From: Coriolopsis trogii
Taxonomy: Eukaryota; Basidiomycota; Agaricomycetes; Polyporales; Polyporaceae
Assembly (NCBI GenBank): GCA_020543525.1
Contig: JAHYIO010000039.1
Span: 1,674,001-1,738,000, forward strand
Direction: 5' to 3'
DNA length: 64,000 bases
The translations under genes and the position numbers were made by a program. Positions 35,275 through 46,709 of the stretch are shown here, piece by piece; the stretch's first letter is position 1; each line of letters opens with the position of its first letter. The notes beneath the pieces were generated by a model. That model was given only the letters and a program-made list of their open reading frames with translations. It did not search any database and was not told the origin of the DNA.

Positions 35275-35801
35275 AGAGGCCGCGTCGGCCACAAGCAGTC
35301 TAAAGATGCGCTTCTAGGTCTTTGGGAAGAGCTCTAGCCAGAGAGTCTGGGAGAAGATGGACACGCAGAAGGCAGGATGGTGGTGGTCTGGAGTCAACCC
35401 GAAGGTGATGTAAACGCTCACAAATTCGCCGCGTCTACTTTGGCACGAAAAGGGTAATCTAGACGCCGAAACCCTCTAACGCCAAACAGCTGTGTACACG
35501 CAGCATATATATCCTGCAGCGCCAGGCTCAGATCCTCCTTTCACAGCACATCAGGGCGCGTCGGCTACTCGTAGTGAGAGTCTAAACAGTTTCAACAATC
35601 CAACGCTTGGATACCTGTGCATCTGAGCTCCACCAGCCTGCCTGACTGAGTCCAAGACGCCGACGGATTGTTATACGACAAGGAATGGGGATTATACAAA
35701 TGCATGATACAGAGTACAAATACATGCATGTGCGCGAGACATACTATGGTACTCGTACATGGACGTCACCTGGCGGTCCCAAGAAGTCCGAGGACAGCCC
35801 C
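35275..35801. other. Intergenic
   Basis: This holds the promoter of TFIIE-alpha and the 3' flank of the next minus-strand gene. No coding feature was seen. Confidence 0.5.
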
Positions 35802-37685
35802 CTAACAGTCGCGCTCCACCAGGGCCTCCTCTTCATCCAGCTCGAACGCATGGCATCGCACCGAGGTGAGCCACTGCGCCCGTTCCGCCTCGCGCCTGCA
35901 GAGCACACTGTTACCAGCTCCCATGCACTTGCCATTCGCGCACCCTGAAGTCGAACTCCCGGTTCGCTTCCGGAGCGCAACACCTCCGCCAACTCCAACG
36001 CCTAGAGGCCCTGGTGTGGGCCCACCTAAGCCGAACTGGGGGCTCGCTGGGTCGGGTATGCAGCCGCCACCCGTCGAGAGACATGGGAGGAGAGTGGGAA
36101 GTGTGGCGGGAGATGAGGCGTAAGTGAAGATACGAATGCGCTGCGCGTTCGAAAGGATTGGCGCAAGGAAAGAGAGGATGTGCAGCTGCAGTTCGGTCGG
36201 CAACTTAGACCAGGGGAATACTGGAGCCGAGGGAGGAACATCGGGCGACATGGAGATGGGGTACGGCCGTCCAATGGAGGAAATGAGGGAGTTGGCGGAC
36301 ACTGCACAGCTGCACGTCTCCGAACAAGGCGTGTTCACAGGGGCTCCGGCCTTGCTGTCACGACCCTTTGTCCGGAGTAGCAACGTACGGGAGTATCGCA
36401 ACAATGTCATCGCTTCCTTCTCCACCAAATACTTCAGTGTCGAGTTGCGGGTGAGGATGCGCTTCAGTTCTGCTTCGCTGTCCTCCCAGCTCTTGATGCT
36501 CCCCTTAATTTCGCCCTCGTCTTCACTCGACGAATCTTCACTGTTATCATTCGGCTCGTTGAATCCCGTGGCGAACAGCTGCAGTCTGGTGATGGTATAG
36601 TTCGCTCTTCGCACAGCGCGTATAATCGTCCGGACAGCACGGATGCGGAGCTGATTGCCATTCACATGGAGGGTATGAAGTTGACACCGCGGAGAGGCGA
36701 GAAACTCCACAATGTGTGGTGCGGATTTGTGAGTGAGGCCAGTCACCGACAGATGCATCTCGTGGAGATATGGCGCATCAAGGACAGGGAAGAAGTGGGC
36801 AGCGAATATGTCCGATAATTGAGGATTGGTCGTCAAAGACAAAGTCTCCAAATGTGATGCATTGATGGCGAGCGCGAAGACGACAGCAACATCAGGATCG
36901 CCTACGAAGGCATTCTGTAAGATACACGTCAGCATCGCATTCCGGGACGTGAGGTCCGACGAGATTCCGACAGTCAGACCATCGGTATGACTGCCGCGGA
37001 TTGGATGCGGACAATATAGGTCTATGCGCATCTTCTGAACTTCTCCGTATGTATATCCAGAAAGATGTGCAGGCACCATAACCATAGAATATGACGAATC
37101 CTTGAGGGCGGGCATGATAGAAAAAGACTCACGTTCTGCAGGAACAACTCCTTCAAGGTCTCATTATCTCGCAAATACCGGCCGATAGCCAGAAGCCCGC
37201 GGTTCCCAATGCAATTCGAGTTGAGGCTTATGTATGATATCTTGTGGTTCCGCCCCACCGCCGACGAGAGGAAGCCGAAGAGCTCTTCGCAGCCCAGGTC
37301 TCCGAGGGCGTTGTGGCCCAGAATGAGTCGGGTGACCGATCGTCTAGACAGGATCTGCTTTATGACCTCTTGCGCACCTATGCTGAACTAAGAACGCTAT
37401 CGCAGCAAGATTTGGAAGCAACGTACCTGAGACCGACGATAGCCCTGCATCCATACTCTCTATATGGCTCCGAGATGCGAGAGAGACCTTCGGCGCTGAA
37501 CGTCGGGGCTGCATCGACACGGCTTGCGAAAAGCCACCGAGACCAAAAGCGAAGGGATTCATGATGGAAGCTAAGTGCGATGGTTCGTGACGGTCATGAA
37601 AAGGTGGGGAGAGGATGGGAGAACGGAGAAAAGGTGGGAACCAGTAGCGCTCGTAGGCCGGGGGCCGCCAAAACGCGTCAGACAT
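35802..37685 (-). CDS. Ribonuclease-inhibitor-type LRR protein with C-terminal F-box-like segment
   Basis: Regular LRRs of the ribonuclease-inhibitor type are visible: VTRLILGHNALGDLGCEELF, ISYISLNSNCIGNRGLLAIG, ETLKELFLQN, LETLSLTTNPQL, LHEMHLSVTGLTHKS and LHTLHVNGNQLRIRAVR. An acidic linker follows (SEDSSSEDEGEI). Near the C terminus a segment like an F-box appears, FPWSKLPTELQLHILSFLAP, followed by a glycine-rich loop and a short acidic end with the stop at 35802. An F-box after rather than before the repeats is unusual. The first exon is uncertain: ATGs at 37685 and 37563 lie in one frame, but I could not join it to the LRR frame with a clean splice pair. Function unknown; a ubiquitin-ligase adaptor is possible. 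Confidence 0.65.
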
Positions 37686-38012
37686 AAGTACAGTAGAGGC
37701 CGCATTGGGTCAATTGGTCATACCGGCTGTTGACCTACTCAATATGCGCATCTGCAGCAAGGATACGCGTCAGGGTCACTCATCATACAGCACAGCCTGT
37801 ATGTAATGATCTTTTCAAGGGAAGCCTGAGGATCATCTTGAACTCTGTGTTCCGGGATTCCCGATTGTACAACATGTGGTGCATAGATACCAAAACCCCG
37901 TTGGGTCAGACTGAGATAATGAGGGAGAAAGAATCTGGCAATGCGCTATGCAGCCCGTACGGATGTACATCGGAAGAACAGGATCTCGAACAATCCGGGC
38001 TGCTGGACAGCT
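37686..38012. other. Intergenic
   Basis: A short gap between two minus-strand genes. It holds only the NOSIP 3' flank and the LRR gene's 5' flank. Confidence 0.5.
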
Positions 38013-39431
38013 CTAGCCTTGGAACGCAACGCCTTTCTTCGAGGTCTCCGCCAAGCCTCCAGCGGCGTATCCCGTCCCTAGCAAACATTAGTCCAAAGAA
38101 GTTCATATGACTATTGTACCAACAGATCATACCTTCTCGTTTCAGTTCGATAACATCCTTGTCTGCTAGCTTCACATCGCACACAATACACTGTTTGGCG
38201 GGCTTCACCAGCGTATCTGTACAGGTCCTGCACGTCACATGGCCACAGGGCTTCATGACTTGTGATGTACGAACTTCAGCATTACGCAGGGGTTGGGCAA
38301 TGAGAATGACGACGTACGGTGCATTAACGAGTTGTTTGACAACTGTTTCTTGCACGACGGGCATATTGGCGGTCGGTCTTCCTCCTTGGGAGGTTTTGCC
38401 TTCGGTTCCGGCGATGCTTCCCCATTCGTGGTGGATGCAGGGGTAGACTCCACAGACTTGCCGTTCAGCACACCGGCAGTGCTATCGAACGACCATTTGA
38501 CGGGCACGAGATTCTTCCTCCTACATAGATGCAAAAGTAGAGGGAGTTTATCGTCAGCGTTGAAATCCGGGCATCGCGATCAAGTGGCTACGCACGATAA
38601 TGGATGTGGAGGATTGCCTCCACGGCATGTCGTCTGGAGCTTCACATCCGCAAGAGACGTCGGCGGTCCGTGGGACGCGTACGTGGGGGTCAAGGAAGGA
38701 AGCCAGAAGTCGGGCAGCTTACTCTTTAATGCCTCTGCCTGTTCGCGCTCAATTTGGCGTAGTGCAGCCTCTTCAGCTTCGCGAGTAAGGGTCTCTACTG
38801 CGCTTGCATCAAAGTCGAACTTGCGCTTCGTGCCGCGAGCTACTCGGACCATAGAAACAGAAATGTGGGTAGTCAGAAGACGTCACCGGCGCAGGTATGA
38901 AGTAGAAGATGAACGTACATTCTGAAGAGTCAAGCCCTGAAGACGTTGATATCTTCGACGTCGCAGCAAGTCCCAATTGCCCCTTCTCGAACTCCAGCAG
39001 GACACGCTCTCTCGCTGCTTCCCGCGCACGTTCCCGCTCCTCTTCTGCTTCCTTCTTCATCGCCTCCAAGCGGACCTTCTGCCTCTTGATATCATTGATC
39101 TGTGTCACTGACCGGAGATATGTGTGAGCAACAAGACGACGGGAACTTGTAGCGCAACAGGACGCACCGAGATCCGTCAGAGCACACTCCCTGCAGAATA
39201 AATGGCCTTTCTGGCATGCTACAGGGTCTCTTGCGCGTTGTAGGCAGAGGGCGCATGCGTCAAAGCGGCGCATAGACTCATTGCCTAGACGTTGCTGCAC
39301 AGTTCGTGCGTTCGTGAGTAGAGCATTGGGGAGAAGGCAGGACGTACGCGTTTCGTGCCATAGTCCAACTTCTTGTACTCTGCATACGAGAAGATGGAGG
39401 ATGCAGTATTATTCTTGCTGTGTTTTGTCAT
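38013..39431 (-). CDS. NOSIP-type RING/U-box ubiquitin ligase
   Basis: It starts MTKHSKNNTASSIFSYAEYK at 39431. The split U-box typical of nitric-oxide-synthase-interacting protein is seen: RLGNESMRRFDACALCLQRA and DPVACQKGHLFCRECALTDL at the N terminus, then a charged coiled coil (LEAMKKEAEEERERAREAAR). A middle region has KRKFDFDASAVETLTREAEE and DFWLPSLTP, then PICPSCKKQL, and at the end MKPCGHVTCRTC and CIVCDVKL. The final exon, joined across an intron near 38100, ends GTGYAAGGLAETSKKGVAFQ and stop at 38013-38015, the usual NOSIP end. In animals NOSIP is a ubiquitin ligase also found with spliceosomes; the fungal role is less clear. Confidence 0.92.
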
Positions 39432-39794
39432 TCCAGTGAATGATTGATGGGGAACTAGTTGCGAATTTATGGGAACAGTCGAATGGAGGGAGGATGGAGG
39501 AGTGGGACAGCCAAGTGACCGAGACGCCCATTCAACCTCGCTCGATCAGCGCTCAGCCCTCGCCTCTACCAGTGCGAACAACTTCTGACCAGCCTTCATG
39601 CTCGAGACAGGCCACATCTACTCACTTGAGCTGTCTTGTCTGTGCTGAGACACCCTCTGATATCTTGCTCGTCGACCTCGGTAACAGTAGCTCACAGTAT
39701 ACACTACATACTGTATATGTACGCTGTACGTTGCCAACCAGTGATGGTGTTGACTTAACTCATTCTAACTCTTCTCAGCTGGCCGGTAACTACG
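39432..39794. other. Divergent promoter region
   Basis: This lies between the starts of the NOSIP-type gene and HET3. A TATGTACG-type AT-rich stretch occurs at about 39710, roughly 80 bp before the HET3 start. No coding feature was seen. Confidence 0.4.
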
Positions 39795-41692
39795 ATGTGG
39801 CTCCTTGGCACAGATCGTGCTGAGTTGCATTACTTTCATGGGCCGTCGACGGATTTCGTGCCGGACGGCTACGCCATCCTCTCTCATGTCTGGGGCGGGG
39901 AGGAGCAATCGCTCGAAGATCTGCGAAAGTTGCAAGAGGAATGCGAACTCATCGGAACGAACCCACGCGATCTTGTGGGCGACAAGATACGCAAGTGCTG
40001 CAAGCTTGCGGAGAGCGATGGCTACAACTGGGTGTGGATTGACACGGTCTGCATCGACAAGACGAGCAGTGCTGAGCTCTCCGAGGCAATCAACTCTATG
40101 TTCCGATACTACTCGCTGGCAGCCGTTTGTTATGCGTATCTCGCGGGTGTCCCAGATGAAGCCCTGGCTCCTCGGTCTGTTATCCTTCTGACAATGTCCT
40201 GGACGTCGTTGGGGTCCAAGGTGGATCTCGCCTCGGAGCTGGAACGCATAACGGGCATTCCGGCTGCTGCGTTGCGCCTTGAGAAAGGCATCAACAGTTA
40301 CGGTATTTCTCAGCGAATGTCCTGGGCGTCGAAAAACACCACACGAGAAGAGGACGAGGCGTATTCCCTACTCGGGATTATCAACATCAACATGCCGACT
40401 CTATATGGCGAAGGAAGGAAGGCATTTCGACGACTACAGGAGGAGATCATGAGGACATCACCCGACACAACACTCTTTGCTTGGGGTCTACATCCACGAT
40501 GGGGACACGATAGAGGTGATACCAGAGGCGGGCTGTTCGCTACAGCCCCGAATAGCTTCCTCGACTGCGGTGCGATCGAATATTGGTCCCCGACCCTCCT
40601 TCACATAAGATTGGATGTAAGCTCAGTGTCTCATTACGTCTCTGACCTGCCCGCGCACAACTGACTTGTATATAGGCCATGCTGTCTCGTAACCGTCACA
40701 CGCGACACAAGACCTTCTCTATTACGCCTCATGGAGTTCTCTCTCAGATACCTGTCCTCGAGCTCAACGGCTCCACCTATGCCGATCTATCCTGGGCTAT
40801 GCATGGGCGACCTGTCATGCTACCCATCACTCCGTATCCCGTTCGGGGTATCGACATGCGCCCCTCGTACACAATCCATGACCCGTCTACCCCGTCTCGC
40901 TTAGGACTGATTGGAGCCCTGTCTCCCAAAAGGTGTCCCTGGGTGCCACAGAAACTGGTTGTGTCGCGTCTTGTTCATGGTAATAGCCCGCCATCTCAAC
41001 CAACTGCGCAGGAATCTCTCGCTCTCCGCGCGAAGCTGGACAACTCAACGTACTGGAAAGAGGTGTACTTTAAAACCGAGGCAGACCCCGCGCCAGCGCA
41101 GCTATATGTCCCCTTGAACCACAGCATATCGTCGCCATTTCATTTTCCTGATGACCACATCGCTGCCTTCCAGCGGATACCGCTTCTGGACGATAGTCGT
41201 TTGATATCCGTCCGCAACGTCAGTGTACCATTTGTGGGACACTTACCTGCGGAGTTCGTCTTCTCATATGGCACGGACAATCTCATCATCCGGGTGGGGC
41301 GATGCAAGACCATAGACCCGATGCGCTTAGACACAACACTCGTAAGCGTTGTCCCTGGGTCCAATGTCAAAACGGCAGCGACATTCCATGGTGATTTATG
41401 GGCTAACGTGCTATGGGGCCTACCCAATTTCATCCGCGCGGATGCCCCAGGTAGTATCACAAGTAGTGGCCGACTAGATGCATCGTTCCACAGCTGTCCG
41501 GATGATCACCTTTCCAACTGGACAGACCTGGCTCAGACGTACACCTTCTATGTCCTCCCAGCCTCTCAGGGCCTTACGAGGTTGAAGCGGTCTGTCACGC
41601 TCTCCTTTGCCCCTTGTACCCATCGCCACACAAGTCCCTCTACTTTGATTTTGAGTGCTCGATTCCGAGAAAGGGTGGAAAACGTGCCTTAA
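39795..41692 (+). CDS. HET-domain protein 3, lacking the GWTLQEL core motif
   Basis: Exons 39795-40616 and 40676-41692 give 612 residues. Core HET motifs: MWLLGTDRAELHYFHG, YAILSHVW, WVWIDTVCIDK, AINSMFRYY, RMSWASKNTTREEDEAYSLL and INMPTLYGEG. Between AYLAGVPDE and ALAPRSVILLTMSW the block that holds SRW-x-TRGWTLQELI in the other two HET genes of the window (about 30 residues) is absent without a frame break or intron signal, so the domain seems to have an internal deletion. The C-terminal part (about 340 residues) is open and without recognised domains. Promoter and splicing look normal, so the gene may still be expressed. Whether the domain still signals cell death is doubtful. Confidence 0.88.
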
Positions 41693-42346
41693 ATGTAGGT
41701 GAGCCTTTGTAATGAAGCTCAGTGATCTCAACTCTTACGGGCTACTTGTGAGTTGTATCCGCGCCATCTAGCTGCCGCAGCGCCCTCTTCCAAGTCGTTA
41801 CTGAACAGGATGTATAGTCACTGCGGTTCTACTTTACCTGTTGAGGACCGCCGTTCATCCCTCCATACAATAGGTCCGTAAACCGTTTGCCTAGGGGAGA
41901 CAAGTTCAACCTTCTCTGCTCGACTCATCATCATTGCCCCTTCGTGCATGTCGACGATTGTGTGCGTCAGTAGGCGGCGGAGGAACGCAAAATAATATGG
42001 GCCTTTGGGTGTCTGAGGGAACCCAGTGCCGCAGGGTGCCCTCCACTGGCACCGCACTGTGAGGGGCGACTTTTGGCCGCCTGATGACCTGGCGGCGTCG
42101 CAAGCAGAGCCGAAACAGACAACTCGCCTCTACCACAGCCTACGCCGCTACCGTTATATACGCCCGGCACTCCGTGTAGGCGGGCTGTGAAACACGTTCG
42201 ATTCATAACCGGATTACTTACAGAGCCACCTCAGGTATATATATTTGCTGCGTAGGAGCCACGGTAGCCAAAGACACGACATCCGCCCGCTGTCTGCTCA
42301 TCTATACCCTCTTCCAATCTTCTCGCCACAGCATTGTCCGCTCCTT
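41693..42346. other. Intergenic
   Basis: This holds the HET3 3' flank and the promoter of the next gene. A minus-strand frame (41818-42057, 79 codons) is open but matches nothing I recognise and has no start context or partner exon; it is not called. Confidence 0.4.
42235..42244 (+). promoter_or_regulatory. TATA-box-like element
   Basis: GTATATATAT lies about 103 bp before the ATG at 42347. This is a plausible distance for a fungal TATA box plus a short 5' leader. Motif match only. Confidence 0.35.
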
Positions 42347-42920
42347 ATGCCTTCTCCTGCCACCAAGAGAGCCGCCATCAGCGTTGCTGACTTTGCCGAG
42401 CCCATCGCTCGGCGAACAGAGAAGGTTATTCCGCGCTCGTCGAACGGTGTGCTGAACATTCGTGCGCCGCTGGTATGTTCTGTACTATTTTCAACCGCAC
42501 ACGACGCGTTAACGTCGAGTCTAGGCAGTGATCGCCCCCGAGCTCATTCCCAAACCTTGGAAGCACCCGAAGCGCACGTCCCAGCTGCATTCTCATCGGT
42601 CTGGGCGCGGAGATTATGGGCGCATGAGGAGGAGATCGAAGAACGCCGTGAGCGACGTGGAACTCGAGTGGGATGATGAGGTCGACAGCCACTGTGGTGA
42701 CGTTGAGCTCGAGGCGGAGCGCGGCATACAATGCGCTGAAGAACTTCCCTGCGGGCGGCGCGAGGTGTGCATCATGGACATTGCCACGACCGCAAAGGTC
42801 CCTCGACGGGGACGGTCAACCGGTACATGGGAGATTGTGGCCTCCGCTCGGAGCGAGGCCGCGGACGAAGAGCTCGAATGGGTGCATATAGACGGAGATG
42901 GGCTGGAGGGTGGGTGTTGA
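42347..42920 (+). CDS. Unrecognised small protein
   Basis: Exons 42347-42472 and 42525-42920 give 173 residues. It starts MPSPATKRAAISVADFAEPI and the intron (GTATGT to TCTAG) keeps the frame. The C-terminal half is acidic with a repeated pattern: VELEWDDEVDSH, TGTWEIVASARSE, DEELEWVHIDGDG. No membrane span, signal peptide or known domain is visible. It is probably a soluble or intrinsically disordered protein. Confidence 0.55.
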
Positions 42921-43027
42921 GGTATTGCTTTACTGGTATGGGTGATTGTGAGCGTGATGGGTAGAATTGTAGAGTCCTCGAGTAGTGATGCAAATGCATT
43001 GCGAAACGGCTGGTTGGCGTCGAATAA

Positions 43028-43098
43028 AAAGGCACGTGAGGGAGTCGAACCATGTCTCGTGCAAACCCTAGCACAATGAAACCGTTAGGCCACATTGT
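43028..43098 (-). tRNA. tRNA-like sequence, probably a pseudo-tRNA
   Basis: On the minus strand a good A-box-like block TGGCCTAACGG and a good B-box/T-arm block GGTTCGACTCC are about 35 nt apart and followed by ACGTGCC and a run of T (a pol III terminator). An anticodon-arm-like hairpin TGTGC/GCACG lies between them, but its loop is 8 nt. The 5' end does not pair with ACGTGCC, so the acceptor stem is not formed. Either an intron or decay has to be assumed; decay is more likely. The isotype cannot be told. Confidence 0.4.
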
Positions 43099-43220
43099 AA
43101 ATCATAAGATGTTTGCTACGTCCCACACAAGTTGCAGGCTGGTGTCATAAGAACTCGGATGAGGAGGAAAGATTCACGACCTCGATTTCTTGCTCCCGAC
43201 CGCGCCCGACTGGAAGGACT

Positions 43221-45533
43221 ATGGCCAGCTTTGCGACGGACCCGGCTCACGCCGAGGCAGCTCTTGGTTCTGACACTTTGTCTGCCGACTCCACGCATCA
43301 TCCAAGTGGACAGAGCGTAGCTGACCAGCAAGGGAACAGCACATCTGGCGAGCATGACACCGACAACGATGGGTCCAGCAAGAAGAAGAAGGGAACAAAA
43401 CGGAGGAAAGTCAACCATGCCTGTCTTTACTGTCGCCGGAGCCATATGACCTGTGACGAGGGGCGTCCGTGTCAACGATGGTGCGAGTCGTCTCTGCATT
43501 CCTCCGCACTCTCGCGCGCACGGGCAACTGAACGGCGTGGGCAGCATCAAGCGCGAAATCGGCCACCTCTGTCACGACGAGCGGAGAAGTACGGCGAAGG
43601 AGAAGGCGTCTACAGCTCCGCCCTCAAATCCTATCACCAATCCTCCCATAGACGTCGCGCGAGGGCTCCCTGGCGAGTACTCTTCCTACCACCATGTACA
43701 CCCACCCCCAGTCTTACACCCTGGCCGCCGATGCCCGTCACCCTAAACCTGCAGCGGGACAATACGGCTCTGCATCAGTACCGATGAACTCGCCATGGCC
43801 AAGCGTAGGTATGACAATAGCCCAAGGTGGATGGTTGTACCCTCCCGAGACTCTCAGCAACGAGTTCTCTGTTCTTTCGTGAGTGTTAATCCGTTCAGTC
43901 TTCTACCTATTCCCCCAGCATGATGAAGGCGATGTACTGCTGCTGGAGCGAGACTTTCCACAGCGGTGTCAGCTCGTCTGCTCGCGTAATGTGTGCTACT
44001 TCAGACCGTAGATGCAACTCCTATGCCCACAGGCATGCATTGTATGAGGGATTATTTTCCAGGCGTTTGCGCGTGATCGCGTCTGTGGCTATATGCATCA
44101 GTAAATCACAGCGAACGTTATGAAGGGTGCCAGTCATAGCTTGTTAACTATGATTGCTCGCGCATGACATCACTATCTCGCCCCCATTAAATTTCGCCTC
44201 CCTCATTGCGATGCCTACCACGGCACATGGGCTTCTCACACGATGGCCGGAGATTTTCTAACTTACTTTTCACAGGGATTTTCTCGAGTCATTAGACGAC
44301 GGAACGTTTTTCAGCCAACCCTCCGCCGTCGCCCCATCACTGATGTCTAGCCCAACTTACGCCAATCCTGTCGCTCTTGGTGTCGACAACCCATATATTT
44401 CCCAGCCTCCAGGCCTAACAGGATCTGCACCCGCACATACTACACAGGCTCCAGCACCAGGCAGCCCTGAACAGGATCACGATAAACCGTCGGAGGAACC
44501 TGCCCCCGTTGTTCTTCCCGCTGCCACGAAGACAGAGCGTTTCTTCCTCACCGCTGCTGATCAGGCGAAGGGTTCGCGGAACGAGCGTCTGAACATGGTG
44601 ATTCGCAGTAAGTATGAGGCCGGACTGCTCAAGCCGTACAACTACGTCAAAGGATATGCAAGACTGTCCAGATGGATGGACAGGAAGTGCGTGTTTGTCA
44701 ACGTGTGGTATGACGGGGTGTTGTGACTTCATCTCCACACAGCGTTTCGCAAGAATCGAAGGCGAAGATATTACAGCCGTTGTCGGTCCTGCGCCCGAAG
44801 TTCAGAGTGAGTTGCCGGTCGAGCCACAGGAGCACTGCTAACCGCACGTCTAGGCTATAGCGCAGTCAGAGTCATTAACAGACATCGTACGCACTGCGTC
44901 ATGGAGGGCATGACATTTTCGTTGACGCCCATACAGGATCTCGTTTTCATCGAAGAAGCATTTGAGCGCCTTCTTCTTGATTATGACCGGGTTTTCTCGG
45001 CCATGGCTATTCCTGCGTGCCTCTGGCGTCGCACAGGCGAGATCTACAAGGCCAACAGAGAATTCGCCGAACTCGTCGGTGTGGACGGCTACATGCTGCG
45101 CGACGTACGTTCATGTTCCTTCCGCACTCGTGCAAGTATCGTTGCTGAGAGTAGACACGTTGCCAGGGCCGACTGTGCATTTACGAGCTAATGGCTGAAG
45201 ACTCGGCTGTCAACTACTGGGAGGTGCGCCCATTGTCACGGCCTTTGAACGTTAGATTGCCAGTTGACATCTGTCGCCTGATCGTTGCCCACACGTGTAT
45301 AGAAATATGGCAACGTGGCGTTTGACTCGAACCAAAAGGCCGTCCTGACGTCGTGCGTCCTCCGGTACAAGCCCTTGCTACCCTCTTCCGGAGCGGTGAC
45401 ACCTGGGCGTGGGAAGGAGCAGAACCCGCCAGAGAAAGAGGAGGGCCACATCAGCTGCTGCTTCTCGTTCACCATCCGGCGCGACCCATATGGGATCCCA
45501 ACGCTCATCATCGGGAACTTCATCAAGTGTTGA
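43221..45533 (+). CDS. ERT1: Zn2Cys6/PAS transcription regulator of gluconeogenesis (ERT1/AcuK type)
   Basis: It starts MASFATDPAHAEAALGSDTL. The zinc cluster is CLYCRRSHMTCDEGRPC, then QRC and IKREIGHLC, completed across an intron (CGATG|GTGCGA), with spacing CX2CX6CX5CX2CX8C. Middle exons hold QSYTLAADARHPKP and DFLESLDDGTFF, then RSKYEAGLLKPYNYVKGYAR. The C-terminal exons carry a PAS-like domain: LVFIEEAFERLLLDYDRVF, FAELVGVDGYMLRD, YELMAEDSAVNYWE and IPTLIIGNFIKC. This matches the ERT1/AcuK/AcuM group, which in fungi switches on gluconeogenic genes on non-sugar carbon. One intron, 43879-44275, is 397 nt, far longer than the others in the window. It acts in the nucleus, binding CGG half-sites in the family. 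Confidence 0.92.
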
Positions 45534-46709
45534 CAATGACATCGAGCGGATCCGGTGTCCTCAAGGCTCCCGTACTCATTTAGAGAGTTTCGTGGATGTG
45601 TCTCTGACTCGTGTCCCTTTTTTGCTGTTTCCCCTTTGTGTTCCTCACGTTGCTAATCTGCTTTGTATAGTACGAGCTCTGGCTGCGCCCCACGGCGTGA
45701 GTAGCAGATTTAATTGCTCCCGCAGTGGCTTTCCTGTTGTTGTTTATCAAGTCAGAAGTCGGACTCACAACATAGAATGTATATCTATCTCGTTCTCAGC
45801 GGTGGCGTGCCGCAAGTGCCTTTCTTGTCAAGATATGCGCAGTGCAAGTCCACACTGTCACTCACCGCGCACGTTCGATCTTGCAAGGACGATTAGGCCG
45901 TTCGTACCGGGTTCGCCGCAGCGCGCCGTGGGTCCGGTCAGGGCGGTGGAAAGCAAAGATTGAATTGGGAAGTTGGGAAGTCTCGGGAAACCGACTCGAG
46001 AGTCGTGGATGTCCCGTCATCGTAACGTTCAAGCCTCGAGGTCCGGTAGTAAACGGGAATTCATCGCCTACACTCATTTAGGGAGTCGTGGGGTGGTGAC
46101 AAGCTTGTGCGGCTACACCGTCGGGCTGGTGGTTCGCTCGACCTGGTAAGTATCGGGCTGCTCGAACACACTTGAGAAAGCCCCAGATTGATTTAGCTGG
46201 TCAACGTTGTTGGGCCTTGGTAACCTTAAGGAGTTAGTACTCGGAATACTTAAAGCATCCGAGCGTTGTTAGGAAATTCGGGCGCGACGGCGTCAGGGCT
46301 ATCTTCTCGCATTTATGCTGTGCACACCTAGGACGCGGCCACACACAGCAAATCAATGTCCGGTGCGCGTCGTTCGTCGCGAGTTTTGGGGCAGTACGGC
46401 GACATGTGTAAAGGACTGGGCTGCTGCTCATGCCAGTTGTGGTTGTGCGGAGAAAGGCCGCTCGCGCTACCGCATGGTCGGGTTGAAACAAATACTTGCC
46501 GGGACCGAGCTGACTAGCTGCTATATATCTGTTATGGCCATAGTACCCATCCATCTCCGCTCTACATATCCATCTTTCCTGCTCCCCACATACCTCCATA
46601 TCTTCACGCTTTCGTCTCTCGCACACACGCTCGTTTACACTCTCGCATGGCTTGTCTTTGAGTCGACATACAACCGCATCGACCACAGTCGGATACCCAC
46701 CCGTACACG
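45534..46709. other. Intergenic, 1.2 kb
   Basis: This lies between ERT1 and PLC1, both on the plus strand. Frames in it are shadows of the ERT1 end or AT/GC-biased noise. Two similar short blocks (ACTCATTTAGAGAGT at about 45577 and ACTCATTTAGGGAGT at about 46073) suggest an old small duplication. No RNA gene was seen. Confidence 0.4.

Noticed and set aside
41818..42057. A 79-codon minus-strand frame downstream of HET3
   Set aside because: The composition is plausible, but there is no family, promoter or exon support.
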